Shown here one piece after another: positions 54,392 through 63,929 of a stretch of 64,000 bases of DNA. The notes beneath the pieces are model-generated. The model saw only the letters and a program-made list of their open reading frames with translations. It searched no databases and was not told where the DNA came from. Numbering within the stretch: position 1 is the first letter of the stretch; each line of letters starts with the position of its first letter. Location of the stretch: assembly GCA_963844855.1 (NCBI GenBank), contig CAWJQP010000076.1:248001-312000 (forward strand), in the 5' to 3' direction. The DNA comes from DASQDN01 sp963844855 (GTDB taxonomy: Bacteria; Acidobacteriota; Terriglobia; Bryobacterales; Bryobacteraceae). Both the position numbers and the translations under genes were made by a program.

Positions 54392-55843
54392 TTAGCGACG
54401 AGGCTGATTGAAGCCGCCACCCTGGTTGAAGCCGCCGCCTCCCTGATTGAAGCCCCCGCCGGGCCTTGGCCCTTGAGGTTGATTCGGACTCATCGGATTA
54501 GGAACCATGGGATTCGGCACACCGGGGTTCACGGGGTTGTTGGGATTCATCGAATTGGGATTCATCGGATTGGGGCCGAGCGGATTCTGTGGCTGGTTCG
54601 GGTTCGCATTGCCACCTGCAGCAGCCCCGAGGAGGCGCTTGTCCTTCTTCATGTCGTAAATGAATTCCCACTCGTTGTACTTCTGCCGCTCGTTGTAAAT
54701 CTTGATGCTGGGGGCTTCCATCGTACTCGCAAAGCCGGCGATTCCGCCGCCGATTTGTAGACCCGGGGCTCCGGGAACCTGCATGTTGTTGGCGCTTCTC
54801 GGAGTCGTCAGGATTTGGTTGATCATGGCCAGCCCTTGATTCTGTGCCTGAGTCGGCTGAGCCTGCGGCTGCTGGCCAGCGATGTTGCCCGGGTAGTTTC
54901 CCGCAGTATTTGGGCCACCGGGAGGCGCCGGCACTGGATACGGCAACCCAGGACCGGTCGGCCGGGGTTGTTGTCCAGGCTGTACCTGTCCGAACTGCGG
55001 CTGTCCAAATTGCGGTTGACCAGGCTGTACTTGCCCGAACTGTGGCTGTCCGGGTTGTGGCTGTCCAGGTTGTGGTTGCCCGAATTGCGGCTGTCCGGGT
55101 TGTGGTTGTCCAGGTTGTGGTTGTCCGGGTTGTGGGAACGTTCCAGGCTGTTGCTGGGCGAGCTGAGGTTGATTCGGATCGACGGGCTGGCCCGGCTGGG
55201 GCGTCTGTTGACCTGGCTGGTCCGACTGGTCGGACATCGGAGGTACATCCGGTGTGCCCGGCTGACCCGGCATCATGGGTTGACCGTTCGGACCCACCGC
55301 CACCTGTTGTTGCGGATCCACCGGGACATTCCCTGTCGCTCCCGGCATCGGCAGCGCCTGTTGATCGCTAGGACGCTTGCGCATCGCGGCGTTTTGCGCG
55401 CCATCGGCGCCTTGTGCCGCGGTTGCGCCAATCGCTGGCATCTCGGTGATGAAGTTGTTCAGATTTTGCTTCTTCTCCGTGCCGACTTGGGGTTTGATGA
55501 TGGAATCGGTGAGTTGGCCCGCCCCGTCAACATGAATGGCCCTCCATTCATCCTTGCCGGTCATCGGATCCTTATAACGTTTGCGGAGGAAGCGCTGATT
55601 ATTCGTCTTCTCGAGCGCGTCCAGATTCTCTGGAAATCTCCGCCATTTGGCTACGTACAACTGGATCCCGCGAATGTATTCCTGGCCGCGTTCCTGCAGC
55701 ATCTCTTCTTTCGCGCGCTGCGATTCAAAAGCCGCCCGGGGCAATTGATTGTAAAGATTGATCGCAATGACCGCCGACATTAGAAACACGAAGAGGAGAG
55801 CAAACCCCGACTCTCGATTTCGTGTCACGGCGCGCGTTTTCAT
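54392..55843 (-). CDS. Pseudopilin-like protein with Pro/Gln repeats and Gly/Asn tail
   Basis: 483 residues. The first 130 resemble a type II secretion/type IV pilus minor pseudopilin: basic leader, GFALLFVFLMSAVIAINLY helix and an alpha spine with RGQEYIRGIQLYVAKWRRFP and a YKDPMTGKDEWR calcium-like loop. Then comes a low-complexity region: about eleven 5-residue units of the QPGQP/QFGQ type (54971-55138 in the DNA), PN(P/M)MNPN repeats, and a C-terminal GGGFNQ repeat. The start overlaps the pilP-like gene by 4 bp, making it the last gene of the operon. Probably secreted or at the cell surface. Confidence 0.8.
   Translation of the reverse strand: MKTRAVTRNRESGFALLFVFLMSAVIAINLYNQLPRAAFESQRAKEEMLQERGQEYIRGIQLYVAKWRRFPENLDALEKTNNQRFLRKRYKDPMTGKDEWRAIHVDGAGQLTDSIIKPQVGTEKKQNLNNFITEMPAIGATAAQGADGAQNAAMRKRPSDQQALPMPGATGNVPVDPQQQVAVGPNGQPMMPGQPGTPDVPPMSDQSDQPGQQTPQPGQPVDPNQPQLAQQQPGTFPQPGQPQPGQPQPGQPQFGQPQPGQPQPGQPQFGQVQPGQPQFGQPQFGQVQPGQQPRPTGPGLPYPVPAPPGGPNTAGNYPGNIAGQQPQAQPTQAQNQGLAMINQILTTPRSANNMQVPGAPGLQIGGGIAGFASTMEAPSIKIYNERQKYNEWEFIYDMKKDKRLLGAAAGGNANPNQPQNPLGPNPMNPNSMNPNNPVNPGVPNPMVPNPMSPNQPQGPRPGGGFNQGGGGFNQGGGFNQPRR
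54971..55138. repeat. 15-bp tandem repeat array inside the pseudopilin-like gene
   Basis: About eleven copies of a 15-bp unit (plus strand consensus close to CCGGGTTGTGGCTGT) encode QPGQP/QFGQP units. Copies differ mainly at third positions and by P/F and P/V exchanges. Because the unit is a multiple of three, copy-number change keeps the frame. Confidence 0.85.
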
Positions 55844-56550
55844 GTTTGTTCCTCAAGCGGCAGCGTTTGCTGGCTCTTGAACTGCATGTCCTCGACAACG
55901 ACGGAGTTGACGCCGATACGGACGATCTTATAGCGGCTCTTCACGATATCGCCTTCGTGTACGACGTGAATGTCTTCTCCCTCAATAAAGAAAGCCCGCT
56001 TGTTTGGCTGGCTCACGGGACTGATGTAACCGAAGAATTTCAGCGGTACAGGCGGCGCTTTCGGTGGCTCCGGCGGAGCCGGAGGAGGGGCAGCCGCAGG
56101 AGGAGGCGCGGGCCCGAAGGGCGTAGGAACTTTGGGTCCTTTTGCGGAAGCGACCAGCGGTTTTGCCTCGGGAGGAGGAGCCTGACCGAAGTCGAAGATG
56201 CTGCGATGATTACCTTCCACATTCACCTGTTGCAGCTTGGCAAGAATATCTAGTCGGAGAGTCGGATCGATCGTTGTCGGATCAGGACGCGCTTCGCCAC
56301 GCCTGGGTCGGACGCGTGGACGAAATTCGCGTTCGGCCGGTCGAGCCTGGCGCGTCGTTGCAGCCGGCGGCTCGGCCGGAGTCACCGGAGACTGGGGTCT
56401 CGCGGATGTTCCGGTTCCACTTTTCGCGGTCGAAGGACTATATTCGGCCCCGCCCGGCGTCGAGGATGAATTCATCAGATACACAACGAGGGCAACGACT
56501 AATAATCCGATGAGGCCCGCGACCTTCTTTGGTTCAGCGCCGAGAGTCAT
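55840..56550 (-). CDS. PilP/GspC-like pilus assembly protein
   Basis: 236 residues. One N-terminal helix (VAGLIGLLVVALVVYLMNSS), a long Pro/Ala-rich periplasmic linker, and a C-terminal beta domain (LKFFGYISPVSQPNKRAFFI, then GEDIHVVHEGDIVKSRYKIV and VNSVVVEDMQFKSQQTLPL) with the homology-region pattern of PilP and GspC, which contacts the secretin. It overlaps both neighbours by 4 bp. Given the GspC/PilP similarity alone the pilus versus secretion role cannot be decided. Confidence 0.75.
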   Translation of the reverse strand: MTLGAEPKKVAGLIGLLVVALVVYLMNSSSTPGGAEYSPSTAKSGTGTSARPQSPVTPAEPPAATTRQARPAEREFRPRVRPRRGEARPDPTTIDPTLRLDILAKLQQVNVEGNHRSIFDFGQAPPPEAKPLVASAKGPKVPTPFGPAPPPAAAPPPAPPEPPKAPPVPLKFFGYISPVSQPNKRAFFIEGEDIHVVHEGDIVKSRYKIVRIGVNSVVVEDMQFKSQQTLPLEEQT

Positions 56551-57152
56551 GCTGTGGGTCCGTCCTCACGTACGAAAGTGTTCAACTTGATGCTGATCGC
56601 AAGATTGCCGGTACCCTGCAACGGAGCTGCGGACATCGTGTCGATAATCAGAAAGCGCGCCGATTTGTCGAGCCTATTCACGAGCTGCAGCAAATCTCCG
56701 TAAGTGCCTTCGTAGTTTGCGACGATCGTCATCATGGTCAACGTGTCGCTGCCTTCAATCGGATCGAAAGTGAACGACTGCTCTTTCGGCTTCATGCCGG
56801 CATCTTTGGCGGCCTTCAGCAACTCCGAACCTATCGTTGACGATGTCGTTCTGCGCCCCATGAAGTAGGTATCGACGAAGGAATCTCCGCTAGCGCGCGC
56901 TTGCTCGATTTTGTTGACGAGCGCCCGCAGCCGCTGCAGCTGAATCTGGTCGCGCACCAGCTGATCCTGAAGCGTTCCCAACTGCTGATCCAGTTCTTCG
57001 GCCGATCCTCCGAGCGGCTGAAAGATCGCGAAAGCAGCTATCAGATTCGCCAGGAGCAGAGTGCCTAGCACTACGCGCGCGATGACCCTGGGGTCCTTGG
57101 AGAATTTCCGTGTCAGACCCGGCAGTCTGAGTTTGTCAAAGCTTTTGCGCAT
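56547..57152 (-). CDS. pilO: PilO-like inner-membrane pilus assembly protein
   Basis: 201 residues: one helix (VIARVVLGTLLLANLIAAFA), a coiled-coil (EELDQQLGTLQDQLVRDQIQ, LQRLRALVNKIEQARASG) and a ferredoxin-like domain (MMTIVANYEGTYGDLLQLVN, RLDKSARFLIIDTMSAAP). This is the layout of PilO, which pairs with PilN in the alignment complex. Its start lies 17 bp inside pilN and its stop overlaps the pilP-like start. Confidence 0.85.
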   Translation of the reverse strand: MRKSFDKLRLPGLTRKFSKDPRVIARVVLGTLLLANLIAAFAIFQPLGGSAEELDQQLGTLQDQLVRDQIQLQRLRALVNKIEQARASGDSFVDTYFMGRRTTSSTIGSELLKAAKDAGMKPKEQSFTFDPIEGSDTLTMMTIVANYEGTYGDLLQLVNRLDKSARFLIIDTMSAAPLQGTGNLAISIKLNTFVREDGPTA

Positions 57153-57702
57153 AGTTCACACTCACACGGCTTCGGAAAAGCGGATCAGTTTGCGACGGGG
57201 GCATAGTTGTATGCTGCGTCGTTTTGCCGAAGACGCTCGAAGCCTCTAGCTGCATAAGGAAATTGAGGATCGATTCGGCGGACTGCGATCCCACAACCAT
57301 GTCAAGCAACAATTCGTTGTTCGCATTGATCTGGGGCCGCACAGTAATCAGCCGCACGTTGGCAGGTGTTACTTTTTCAAGATCCGAAAAAATGCGCGTC
57401 CAGCTTACGCCTTTGCGGGAAAGCAGGGCGTTCAGGAAGACACTTCGATCGAGAACTTCGGCGTTCTGCTGCTGGCGCAGCACGCCTTCAAGGCGAGCTC
57501 TTTCCTGCGCATTCCTCGTAAGCTGGGCTTCCGTTCGGGCGATAGACTGACGCGCTTCCGCTGCACGATCACGCTCCGAAGCCGCCAGATAGACAAGCAT
57601 GCCGAGAAGCCCGGCGAGCATCACACCCACCGCTACAGACGCAGCGACCATCGGCCGGTCGCGGCGGAACGGTTCGCTCGCGAGATTGATGGAAATTCTC
57701 AT
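57136..57702 (-). CDS. pilN: PilN-like inner-membrane pilus assembly protein
   Basis: 188 residues beginning MRISINLASEPFRRDRP, whose INLA segment is the PilM-binding tail of PilN. One helix (VAASVAVGVMLAGLLGMLVY), a coiled coil and a ferredoxin-like domain (WTRIFSDLEKVTPANVRLIT, ESILNFLMQLEASSVFGKT) complete the PilN architecture. It overlaps pilM by 4 bp and pilO by 17 bp. Confidence 0.88.
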   Translation of the reverse strand: MRISINLASEPFRRDRPMVAASVAVGVMLAGLLGMLVYLAASERDRAAEARQSIARTEAQLTRNAQERARLEGVLRQQQNAEVLDRSVFLNALLSRKGVSWTRIFSDLEKVTPANVRLITVRPQINANNELLLDMVVGSQSAESILNFLMQLEASSVFGKTTQHTTMPPSQTDPLFRSRVSVNYAQKL

Positions 57703-58583
57703 GCGGCGTTTACTCCTGCGCTTTCTGATACCGACTGCAGGTATCCGTACAAACCCGCGTTATATTGCGTCAGCGCGCCAAACCGGGACTTGAGTGTTTC
57801 CACCGGAATTCCCAACTCAGTTTCCCAGCTTTCCTCGTCACCAATGCCGCAGAAAAGCAAACGAGCAGGCTTCGCATGGAAGTGATCTTCGATAAACGCC
57901 ATCGTCGGAAAAAGGACCGCAAGGATTTCGTCGCGAGAGACCTCGGCCAGTTCGACTGTGCGTACCAATTTGAGCGCGCCCGCATTCAGCACGAGGACGG
58001 TTAATACCTTGCCACTCATGCGCACGAGCACCGAAATTTCAGGCCGCCGTTCCAAATCAATCATCGCGATTCCTGATGTCGTGACAAGACCAGGATGTAA
58101 GCCGGCAGCGCGAAATGGCGCTTCGTATCGCGCAACAATCTCAAGCGCGGCAGCGACTACAACCACCTCGACGCCTTTGCCTTTTTTCGTTTGGGAATGA
58201 AAACTGACCGCCGCGGATTCCAGATCGAACGGGACACTGCGCTTCATTCGAAAGCGAACGAGCGCGAGTTGTTCCTTATGGTCTGTCGGTAGCGAATCGA
58301 ACTCCAGCACAGCGACGCGAGCGCAGAAGTCGGGAAGGATGAGAACGGCGCGACCCCGTTTGCGGCCAGCCGAGGATCCTGCCAGAGCCCGCACTTTGTC
58401 ACCGAGCGCGTCAGCTTTGAGAACGTTGTCGGTCATCGGCGACGGAACGATGACGCCAGGCTCCAGCGGCTCGAAGGCAGGCTGCGTTAAGCCAGGACGC
58501 ATGTACGCGATGCCGCCCTCGGATAGCTCGAAGATATAGTCGGGCGGCGGATCTTGTATTAGCCGTAAGAGTGCGTTGGGCAT
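57699..58583 (-). CDS. pilM: PilM-like actin-fold pilus assembly protein
   Basis: 294 residues, cytosolic. The pattern RAVLILPDFCARVAVLEFDS, KEQLALVRFRMKRSVPFDLE and EVVVVAAALEIVARYEAPFR is that of the SHS2/PilM actin-like fold; typical PilM is longer (about 350 residues) and has clearer phosphate loops, so nucleotide binding may be lost. It recruits PilN by its N-terminal tail. Begins 4 bp after pilB and overlaps pilN. Confidence 0.82.
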   Translation of the reverse strand: MPNALLRLIQDPPPDYIFELSEGGIAYMRPGLTQPAFEPLEPGVIVPSPMTDNVLKADALGDKVRALAGSSAGRKRGRAVLILPDFCARVAVLEFDSLPTDHKEQLALVRFRMKRSVPFDLESAAVSFHSQTKKGKGVEVVVVAAALEIVARYEAPFRAAGLHPGLVTTSGIAMIDLERRPEISVLVRMSGKVLTVLVLNAGALKLVRTVELAEVSRDEILAVLFPTMAFIEDHFHAKPARLLFCGIGDEESWETELGIPVETLKSRFGALTQYNAGLYGYLQSVSESAGVNAA

Positions 58584-58587
58584 TGCT

Positions 58588-60206
58588 CTAGCCTTCGATG
58601 AACGTTACCTTATTGATTTCCTTCAGGGTGGAGATTCCCAGACGCACTTTCTCGATCGCGGATTCGCGCAGGAATGTCATGCCCTCTTCTTTTGCGAGGC
58701 GCTTCAGGTCCGAGGTCGGCCGCTTGTTCAGAATCATTTCGCGAATTCGTTCGCTCAGGTCGAGCAGCTCATGAATCGCGGTTCGTCCACGGAAGCCTGT
58801 GCCGCCACATTCGAAGCATCCCGCGCCTTCATAGATGGCAACGTCGCTGCCATTCCTTCGGATCAGACCGCTTTCGACCAGATAGGCGTCGGGGTAATAG
58901 ACACGCGTCTTGCAGTGCGGGCAGATGAGACGGACCAGCCGCTGCGCCAGGATGCAGTTCAACGCCGCGACGAAGTTGTACGGCTCGACACCCATGTTCA
59001 GGAAGCGGCCCAGCACGTCAAAAACGTTGTTCGCGTGGACGGTCGTAAAGACGAGGTGTCCGGTAAGGGCCGCGTTGATGGCGATCTGCGCCGTCTCCTG
59101 GTCACGAATTTCGCCGACCATGATCTTGTCGGGGTCGTGACGAAGAATGGAGCGCAATCCGCGGGCGAACGTGAGCCCCTTCTTCTCGTTAACCGGGATC
59201 TGCGTGATTCCCTTTAACTGATACTCGACAGGATCTTCAATAGTAATGATCTTGTCTTCATCGTTCTTGATCTCGCTGAGCGCGGCATACAGCGTTGTCG
59301 TCTTACCGGAGCCGGTAGGCCCAGTGACCAGCACCATTCCGTACGGCTCTTTGATGTAGCGCGCGAAACTTGGTCTGGTCAGCTTCGGAGAACCCTACGA
59401 CGTCGAGGCTGAGCTTGGCGAACTTCTCGCTCATCGACTCTTTGTCGAGTACGCGGAGCACTGCGTCCTCGCCATGAATCGTCGGCATGATGGAGACACG
59501 GAAATCGATAAGACGGCCTTTGTATCGCACGCGGAAGCGGCCGTCCTGCGGGACGCGGCGCTCGGCAATATCGAGTTCGCTCATGACTTTGATACGCGAG
59601 ATGATCGCCGAATGCCAGTCCTTCGCGATGGGCGGCATGGCGTAGTGGAGCACGCCGTCGATGCGGTACTTGATGGCAACTTCGCTGTCGCGCGTCTCGA
59701 CGTGAATGTCACTGGCGCGGCGTTCGAGAGCGCTGAAGATCGTCGTGTCGACCAGCTTGATGACCGGCGCGATGTCGCTGTCGGCGGCGGCGAGCTTGTC
59801 GATGGACAGCGTTTCATCAGCGTTCTCTTCGCTGACCACATCGAGCGCGAAACCTTCGGTGACTTCTTCGAGGACGCGCTGCGACTGCTCGGTCTTCTTC
59901 AGAAGGTCGGAGATCTGCGTCAGCGTCGCGACTTTGACGCGGAGCTTCTTCTTGAGCACGATGGACAGCTCGTCGATGAGGTTCAGATTGCGCGGATCGG
60001 CCAGCGCAATCTCGAGCGTTCCATTCTGCGCATGCAGCGGAACGAAGTTGTAGCGGAACATCAGGTCGACAGGAACCGAGTGAAACAGGTCGTGATCGAT
60101 CTTGCCTTCCCGCAGATCGACGATATTCGCAGCGATAGCGGGCCGCAAGCGTTCGCGCCTGCTGCGACTCCTGGTCCGGGGTGAGTTTCGTTTGTTCGGC
60201 CGCCAT
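58588..60206 (-). CDS. pilB: PilB/GspE-type assembly ATPase, two apparent frameshifts
   Basis: About 539 residues. Start MAAEQTKLTPDQESQQART at 60206; after a break near 60140 the MshEN-like N-domain (DLREGKIDHDLFHSVPVDLM) and core (SALERRASDIHVETRDSEVA, RVPQDGRFRVRYKGRLIDFR) follow; after a second break near 59345 the motor proper has Walker A GPTGSGKT, the Asp box IITIEDPVEY, Walker B MVGEIRDQETA, the His box TTVHANN and the zinc tetracysteine pair CPHC...CFEC. Both breaks equal one extra base. Powers pilus extension or type II secretion at the inner face of the membrane. pilC lies upstream, pilM downstream. Confidence 0.93.
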
Positions 60207-60209
60207 CGA

Positions 60210-61428
60210 TTAACCTCCGAAAGTATCCGCCAGAGAAAAGATCGGCAGATACAGCGCAATCAACACAAACGCCACGAAAATGCCCATGAAAATCATGATT
60301 GCGGGCTCGATCATGGAGAGCGCGGCCGTCATCCGTGTGTTGACGTCGTCTTCGTAAAATTCGGCCACGCTGTTCAGCATCGCCGGCAGCGCGCCGGTCG
60401 ATTCGCCAACTTCAATCATGTCGATGGAAAGACCTGGGAAAATGCCGGTAGCAGTAAGGGAGCTGGAGAGCGTCTGACCTTCTCTCACCATTCTGACAGC
60501 TTTTTCGAGCGCCTGCTTCAGCAAGCGGGGTTCCCAGCGATTCGGAAGCAGTGCCGAGCGCCTGGACCAGCGGGATACCGCCCTGGAGCAGAGTGCTCAG
60601 AATTCGCGAAAACTGAGCCACCTGATACTTCACCCAAATGTCACCGAAAACAGGGACCGCGAGTTTGACGCGGTCGATTTTGAGCCGCGCGGCTTCGCCT
60701 CGGGACCAAAAGCGGAAGCCGATCGCCATCGCCACGATCAGCCTACAACGACCGAAAACGATGTAGTTTCGAGCCGTCGTGCCTACGGCTATGAGGATCT
60801 GCGTCATCGGCGGTAGGATGGCGGACATACTCCCGTAGAGCTCCGCGAAATTTGGCACCACGTAAGTGACAAGAAAGATGATCAGCCCGACAACCAGGAC
60901 CACCAGAAATGTCGGGTAAATCAGGGAAACAATGACTTTTTTCCGGATTGCGAGAGCGGTGCGTTGATAGGTGATGAACCGGTCCAGCACTTCAGCGAGC
61001 GCGCCGCTCTTTTCGCCGGCGAGCACCGAGGTGACGTACACCGGCGGGAAAATCGTCTGCTTTTCGAAGGCGTCCGATAGTAGCGACCCGCGGCGCACGT
61101 CATCTCGCACTGCCTTAATGTAAGGACCGAGCTTCGGATCGACCAGACGGTCGGCTAGCAGATCGAGGCCCTTAAGAATGGGGAGTCCGGCTTTGATCAG
61201 CGTGACGAACTGCTGGTTGAAGATCAGGAACTTCTCAATGTTGAGCTTCTTGCCACGCCCTCCGAATGAGGCGCTCAAAGCGGACATCTGGCCGCGCGGC
61301 TTTACCGAATAGACCAGGAACCCCTGGTGAGTCATGCGGTCGCGGAGTTCTTGCTCGGACGCAGCTTCGGCTACTTGGTTGTGAATCTCGCCTCGGGCGT
61401 CAGCGTACTTTAGAGCAAACTCGGCCAC
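60210..61428 (-). CDS. pilC: PilC/GspF-type inner-membrane platform protein, one apparent frameshift
   Basis: About 406 residues. Two homologous GspF domains: the first around FLIFNQQFVTLIKAGLPILK, with AGEKSGALAEVLDRFITYQR, the second around QFSRILSTLLQGGIPLVQAL, with VGESTGALPAMLNSVAEFYE. Three membrane helices (VSLIYPTFLVVLVVGLIIFL, ILIAVGTTARNYIVFG, FMGIFVAFVLIALYLPIF). The break near 60500 equals one extra base. It anchors pseudopilin assembly above PilB. Starts 4 bp after the lolA-like stop. Confidence 0.93.
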
Positions 61429-61432
61429 AGCC

Positions 61433-62086
61433 TTACTTAGCCTCCGTGGACGCCGAGGCTTCGAGCCAAGTGGCCCCGGCCGGTAACTGGAACTGGAACA
61501 GACTTTCGTCGAGGACGGGATTGATGCGCTCGTTCGAGAAACGGAAGATCAGGATGGCGTCGTCATGACCACTCACGATCAACTGCTTGATCTCGCCCAG
61601 GGATGTAACAGTGAATTCAACCTGCTTGTATGGGAGCTTTTCAGACTTCGGCGTGGCAATGACCAGTTGGTTGCCATTCTCGGTTTTTAGCTTGAAGTCT
61701 CTGAAATCCTTATCGAAATCGAGCCGACCGAGGAGAAACGCCAAAGGCGCACGCATGTCCTCGCTTTCCTTAAGCTTAAGTTTCTCGGCACGCTTGGAAA
61801 TCGGGTTGTAGTAGTAAATCAGCTTTCCGTCGGAAAGAAACAGCTTTCCGGCTGGTTGAGTATACTCCCATCGCATCCGGCCTGGTTTGCGTAGCGAGAG
61901 TTCCCCGGCCTCACTGCGCCGCGGCCGGCCTGATCCCATGTAGCTCTCTTCGAACGTAACTTGTAGAGTTCTCGTACGGTTATAGCGGTTTTCGATCTGT
62001 TCGAGGAACTTTTGAAGCTGGGGATCGAGCTTGGTTTCGGCCGCAAAAAGAGGCAGCGCAGCCAGGAATAAGACAAGTCGGGTCAC
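61433..62086 (-). CDS. LolA-like outer-membrane lipoprotein carrier
   Basis: 217 residues with a signal peptide (MTRLVLFLAALPLFAAETKL). LolA-type beta sheet features: RTLQVTFEESYMGSGRPRRS, LSLRKPGRMRWEYTQPAGKL, FLSDGKLIYYYNPISKRAEK, TSLGEIKQLIVSGHDDAILI. Periplasmic chaperone that would move lipoproteins to LolB or directly to the outer membrane. Preceding the pilus genes in the same operon; possibly it serves a pilotin-like lipoprotein of the pilus machinery (inference). Gap upstream to the TIGR03437 gene about 90 bp. Confidence 0.88.
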   Translation of the reverse strand: MTRLVLFLAALPLFAAETKLDPQLQKFLEQIENRYNRTRTLQVTFEESYMGSGRPRRSEAGELSLRKPGRMRWEYTQPAGKLFLSDGKLIYYYNPISKRAEKLKLKESEDMRAPLAFLLGRLDFDKDFRDFKLKTENGNQLVIATPKSEKLPYKQVEFTVTSLGEIKQLIVSGHDDAILIFRFSNERINPVLDESLFQFQLPAGATWLEASASTEAK

Positions 62087-62141
62087 AGAGTTATGACGTG
62101 CGGGAGGGCCGGGACGTTCAATCTGAGAGGCGGGGATTTTT

Positions 62142-62170
62142 GAGGGGAGCCGTTGGTTGCGACTCCCCTC
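62142..62170 (-). other. Stem-loop downstream of the TIGR03437 gene
   Basis: GAGGGGAG (62142-62149) pairs with CTCCCCTC (62163-62170), 8 bp, with a 13-base loop, starting 7 bp beyond the stop of the gene at 62178. On the minus strand the stem is followed by A's, not T's, so it is not a rho-independent terminator; it may mark a factor-dependent end or protect a 3' end. Confidence 0.4.
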
Positions 62171-62177
62171 TTGGCAC

Positions 62178-63857
62178 CTACTGGAAGGTCACGGTCTTCT
62201 GTGAGCCAGAGGTTGCTGTAACGCCGGCAGCATCGAGGCCGGTGGCCGTGAAAGGAACTACTTGCGATACGCCGCTAACGGACAGGAAGCCGAAATTCTG
62301 ACCCGTCGTGGCCGGAAGAGCGGAGAGAACATAGGACGGGATGTTGAAGCTGCCCGCGCTGGTCCGCTCGATGCAAATGAAGACTGAACTGGAATTCGCC
62401 GTGGCGGAGGCGCCGAGAATGTTGACGTACCCGTTCGGATCCCCGCCTGTCCACGTGATGTTCTGTCCCGATGCGCGCGTGACATTCTCAATCGCGTCCA
62501 TGTTGGTCCAGTTCAGGAGTTGTGGGATTGTCATGTTGACGGAAAATGCTCCGACTGCATTGGCTCCTGTTCCACCTGGAGCGCTGATTGTGTACGCGCC
62601 CGGTTCGAGATAGTCGGGCGTGCTCGTCCCACCGCCGGGTAAGCCGGGGATGTTGGGTGTACCGCTGCTAAGTGTCGCAGAGTAGATGCCCTGTTGTTTC
62701 GTCAGAGTCTTTGCGCCTCGAGGACCAGTAACATTGATTGCTGCTCCGGCGTCCAGTTCGGTTGGACGGATCACGTCTGTAGGCGTGCCGGGTGTCGAGT
62801 TGCGTGACGTGAAAATCGTGCACGACCCAAGACTCGCGGCGTAAGGTGATCCGACAGATTGCGCGCGGATCAGCTGATTGAAGTCATAGCGATAGAAGCT
62901 GCCAGCTCCGGTGTCGGACTTGCTCTCAATCGAGCCAAAACCCGGGACGCTAATCTTCGTCACCGAGCGGTTTAGGCTAATACCGCCAACACGAAGCGAA
63001 CCCGTTCTCTGCGCGGATTCGAGTTGCGTACCAGTCAAACCGGTGAGATCGGTGCAAGCATTGCCTTGGCCAGCGATACTCATGCTAACGAAATTGCTCA
63101 CAACGTCACCCGTCTTTACGACGACGGGTACGTAGCACCCTTCGACGCCCGCTGGAACGGTGAAAACGATCTGATCGATACCAGCGCAGCAGCCGGAACG
63201 GCCTCTGTAGGATATCGTTGCAGGTCGGCCGCCAACATAGACTTCCACCGGTGTTGAGGGCATGTCTCCGGGTACCGCGCCGGCTGCTTCATTGCCGGTC
63301 ACGGGTCCCAGTCCGGTTCCCCAGATGATGGCCAGTTGACCCGGTCTCGCTGGCACTGTCAAAGTGTTGACGGGTTGATCGGTACCAGAATTGGCATTTT
63401 GGAACACTCCCGGACCGCTACCGGCCTCATTCAGCGTAAAGATACCGAATGCGGACTGAACGACTCGAATCGGTGATGGCGCGCTGGTCTGACCGTTGTA
63501 CGTGACCGTAAGCGTGCCCGTTCCCGCAGGCGTGGAAGATGGCAGAATAGCCGCCAATTGCGCGGCAGACGTGTAAATCATGAAGAGGTCGACAGTTGAG
63601 CCTCCGACGGTCGCTTTGATTGATGTTCCTGCGAGGGTGGTCACCAAAGGGAACTGATTGATTATCTGAAGTGTCGCGGGACCGAGATTCGAGCCCTTAA
63701 TGACGATCATTCCGCCGCGGGCGAGCGCTCCGCTCGGCAGATCGGGAATCGCATAGCTGGCCGCATTCGTGACCTGGCCGCTGGTAATAGTTGGCGTCTG
63801 AGCAAACGCGGCGGCAGCGAAGGCCAAGCCGGTTAGAACGCTAGATAGGATTTTCAT
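62178..63857 (-). CDS. Secreted TIGR03437-domain (Solibacter family) protein
   Basis: 559 residues from ATG 63857 (GGAGG lies about 14 bases upstream; a GTG five codons earlier is less likely). Signal peptide MKILSSVLTGLAFAAAAFAQ. The Solibacter-family domain fills the first half (ARGGMIVIKGSNLGPATLQI, GGSTVDLFMIYTSAAQLAAI, GQLAIIWGTGLGPVTGNEAA, VEVYVGGRPATISYRGRSGC), followed by a beta-rich C-terminal half without recognised domains (LEPGAYTISAPGGTGANAVG, WTNMDAIENVTRASGQNITW). Probably extracellular; role unknown. Confidence 0.88.
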   Translation of the reverse strand: MKILSSVLTGLAFAAAAFAQTPTITSGQVTNAASYAIPDLPSGALARGGMIVIKGSNLGPATLQIINQFPLVTTLAGTSIKATVGGSTVDLFMIYTSAAQLAAILPSSTPAGTGTLTVTYNGQTSAPSPIRVVQSAFGIFTLNEAGSGPGVFQNANSGTDQPVNTLTVPARPGQLAIIWGTGLGPVTGNEAAGAVPGDMPSTPVEVYVGGRPATISYRGRSGCCAGIDQIVFTVPAGVEGCYVPVVVKTGDVVSNFVSMSIAGQGNACTDLTGLTGTQLESAQRTGSLRVGGISLNRSVTKISVPGFGSIESKSDTGAGSFYRYDFNQLIRAQSVGSPYAASLGSCTIFTSRNSTPGTPTDVIRPTELDAGAAINVTGPRGAKTLTKQQGIYSATLSSGTPNIPGLPGGGTSTPDYLEPGAYTISAPGGTGANAVGAFSVNMTIPQLLNWTNMDAIENVTRASGQNITWTGGDPNGYVNILGASATANSSSVFICIERTSAGSFNIPSYVLSALPATTGQNFGFLSVSGVSQVVPFTATGLDAAGVTATSGSQKTVTFQ

Positions 63858-63929
63858 CCGATTTAAACACACCTCCGTGATGCGTAACTGTGTTACTTAT
63901 TAATTAGCGCGAAAATGCTGTGAATCGGC

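Noticed and set aside
54815..55783. Plus-strand frame of 322 residues rich in Leu and Arg
   Set aside because: It is the complement of the Pro/Gln repeat array and shows periodicity imposed by that array.
62142..62170. Rho-independent terminator for the TIGR03437 gene
   Set aside because: The stem is good but followed by A's on the coding strand, not T's.
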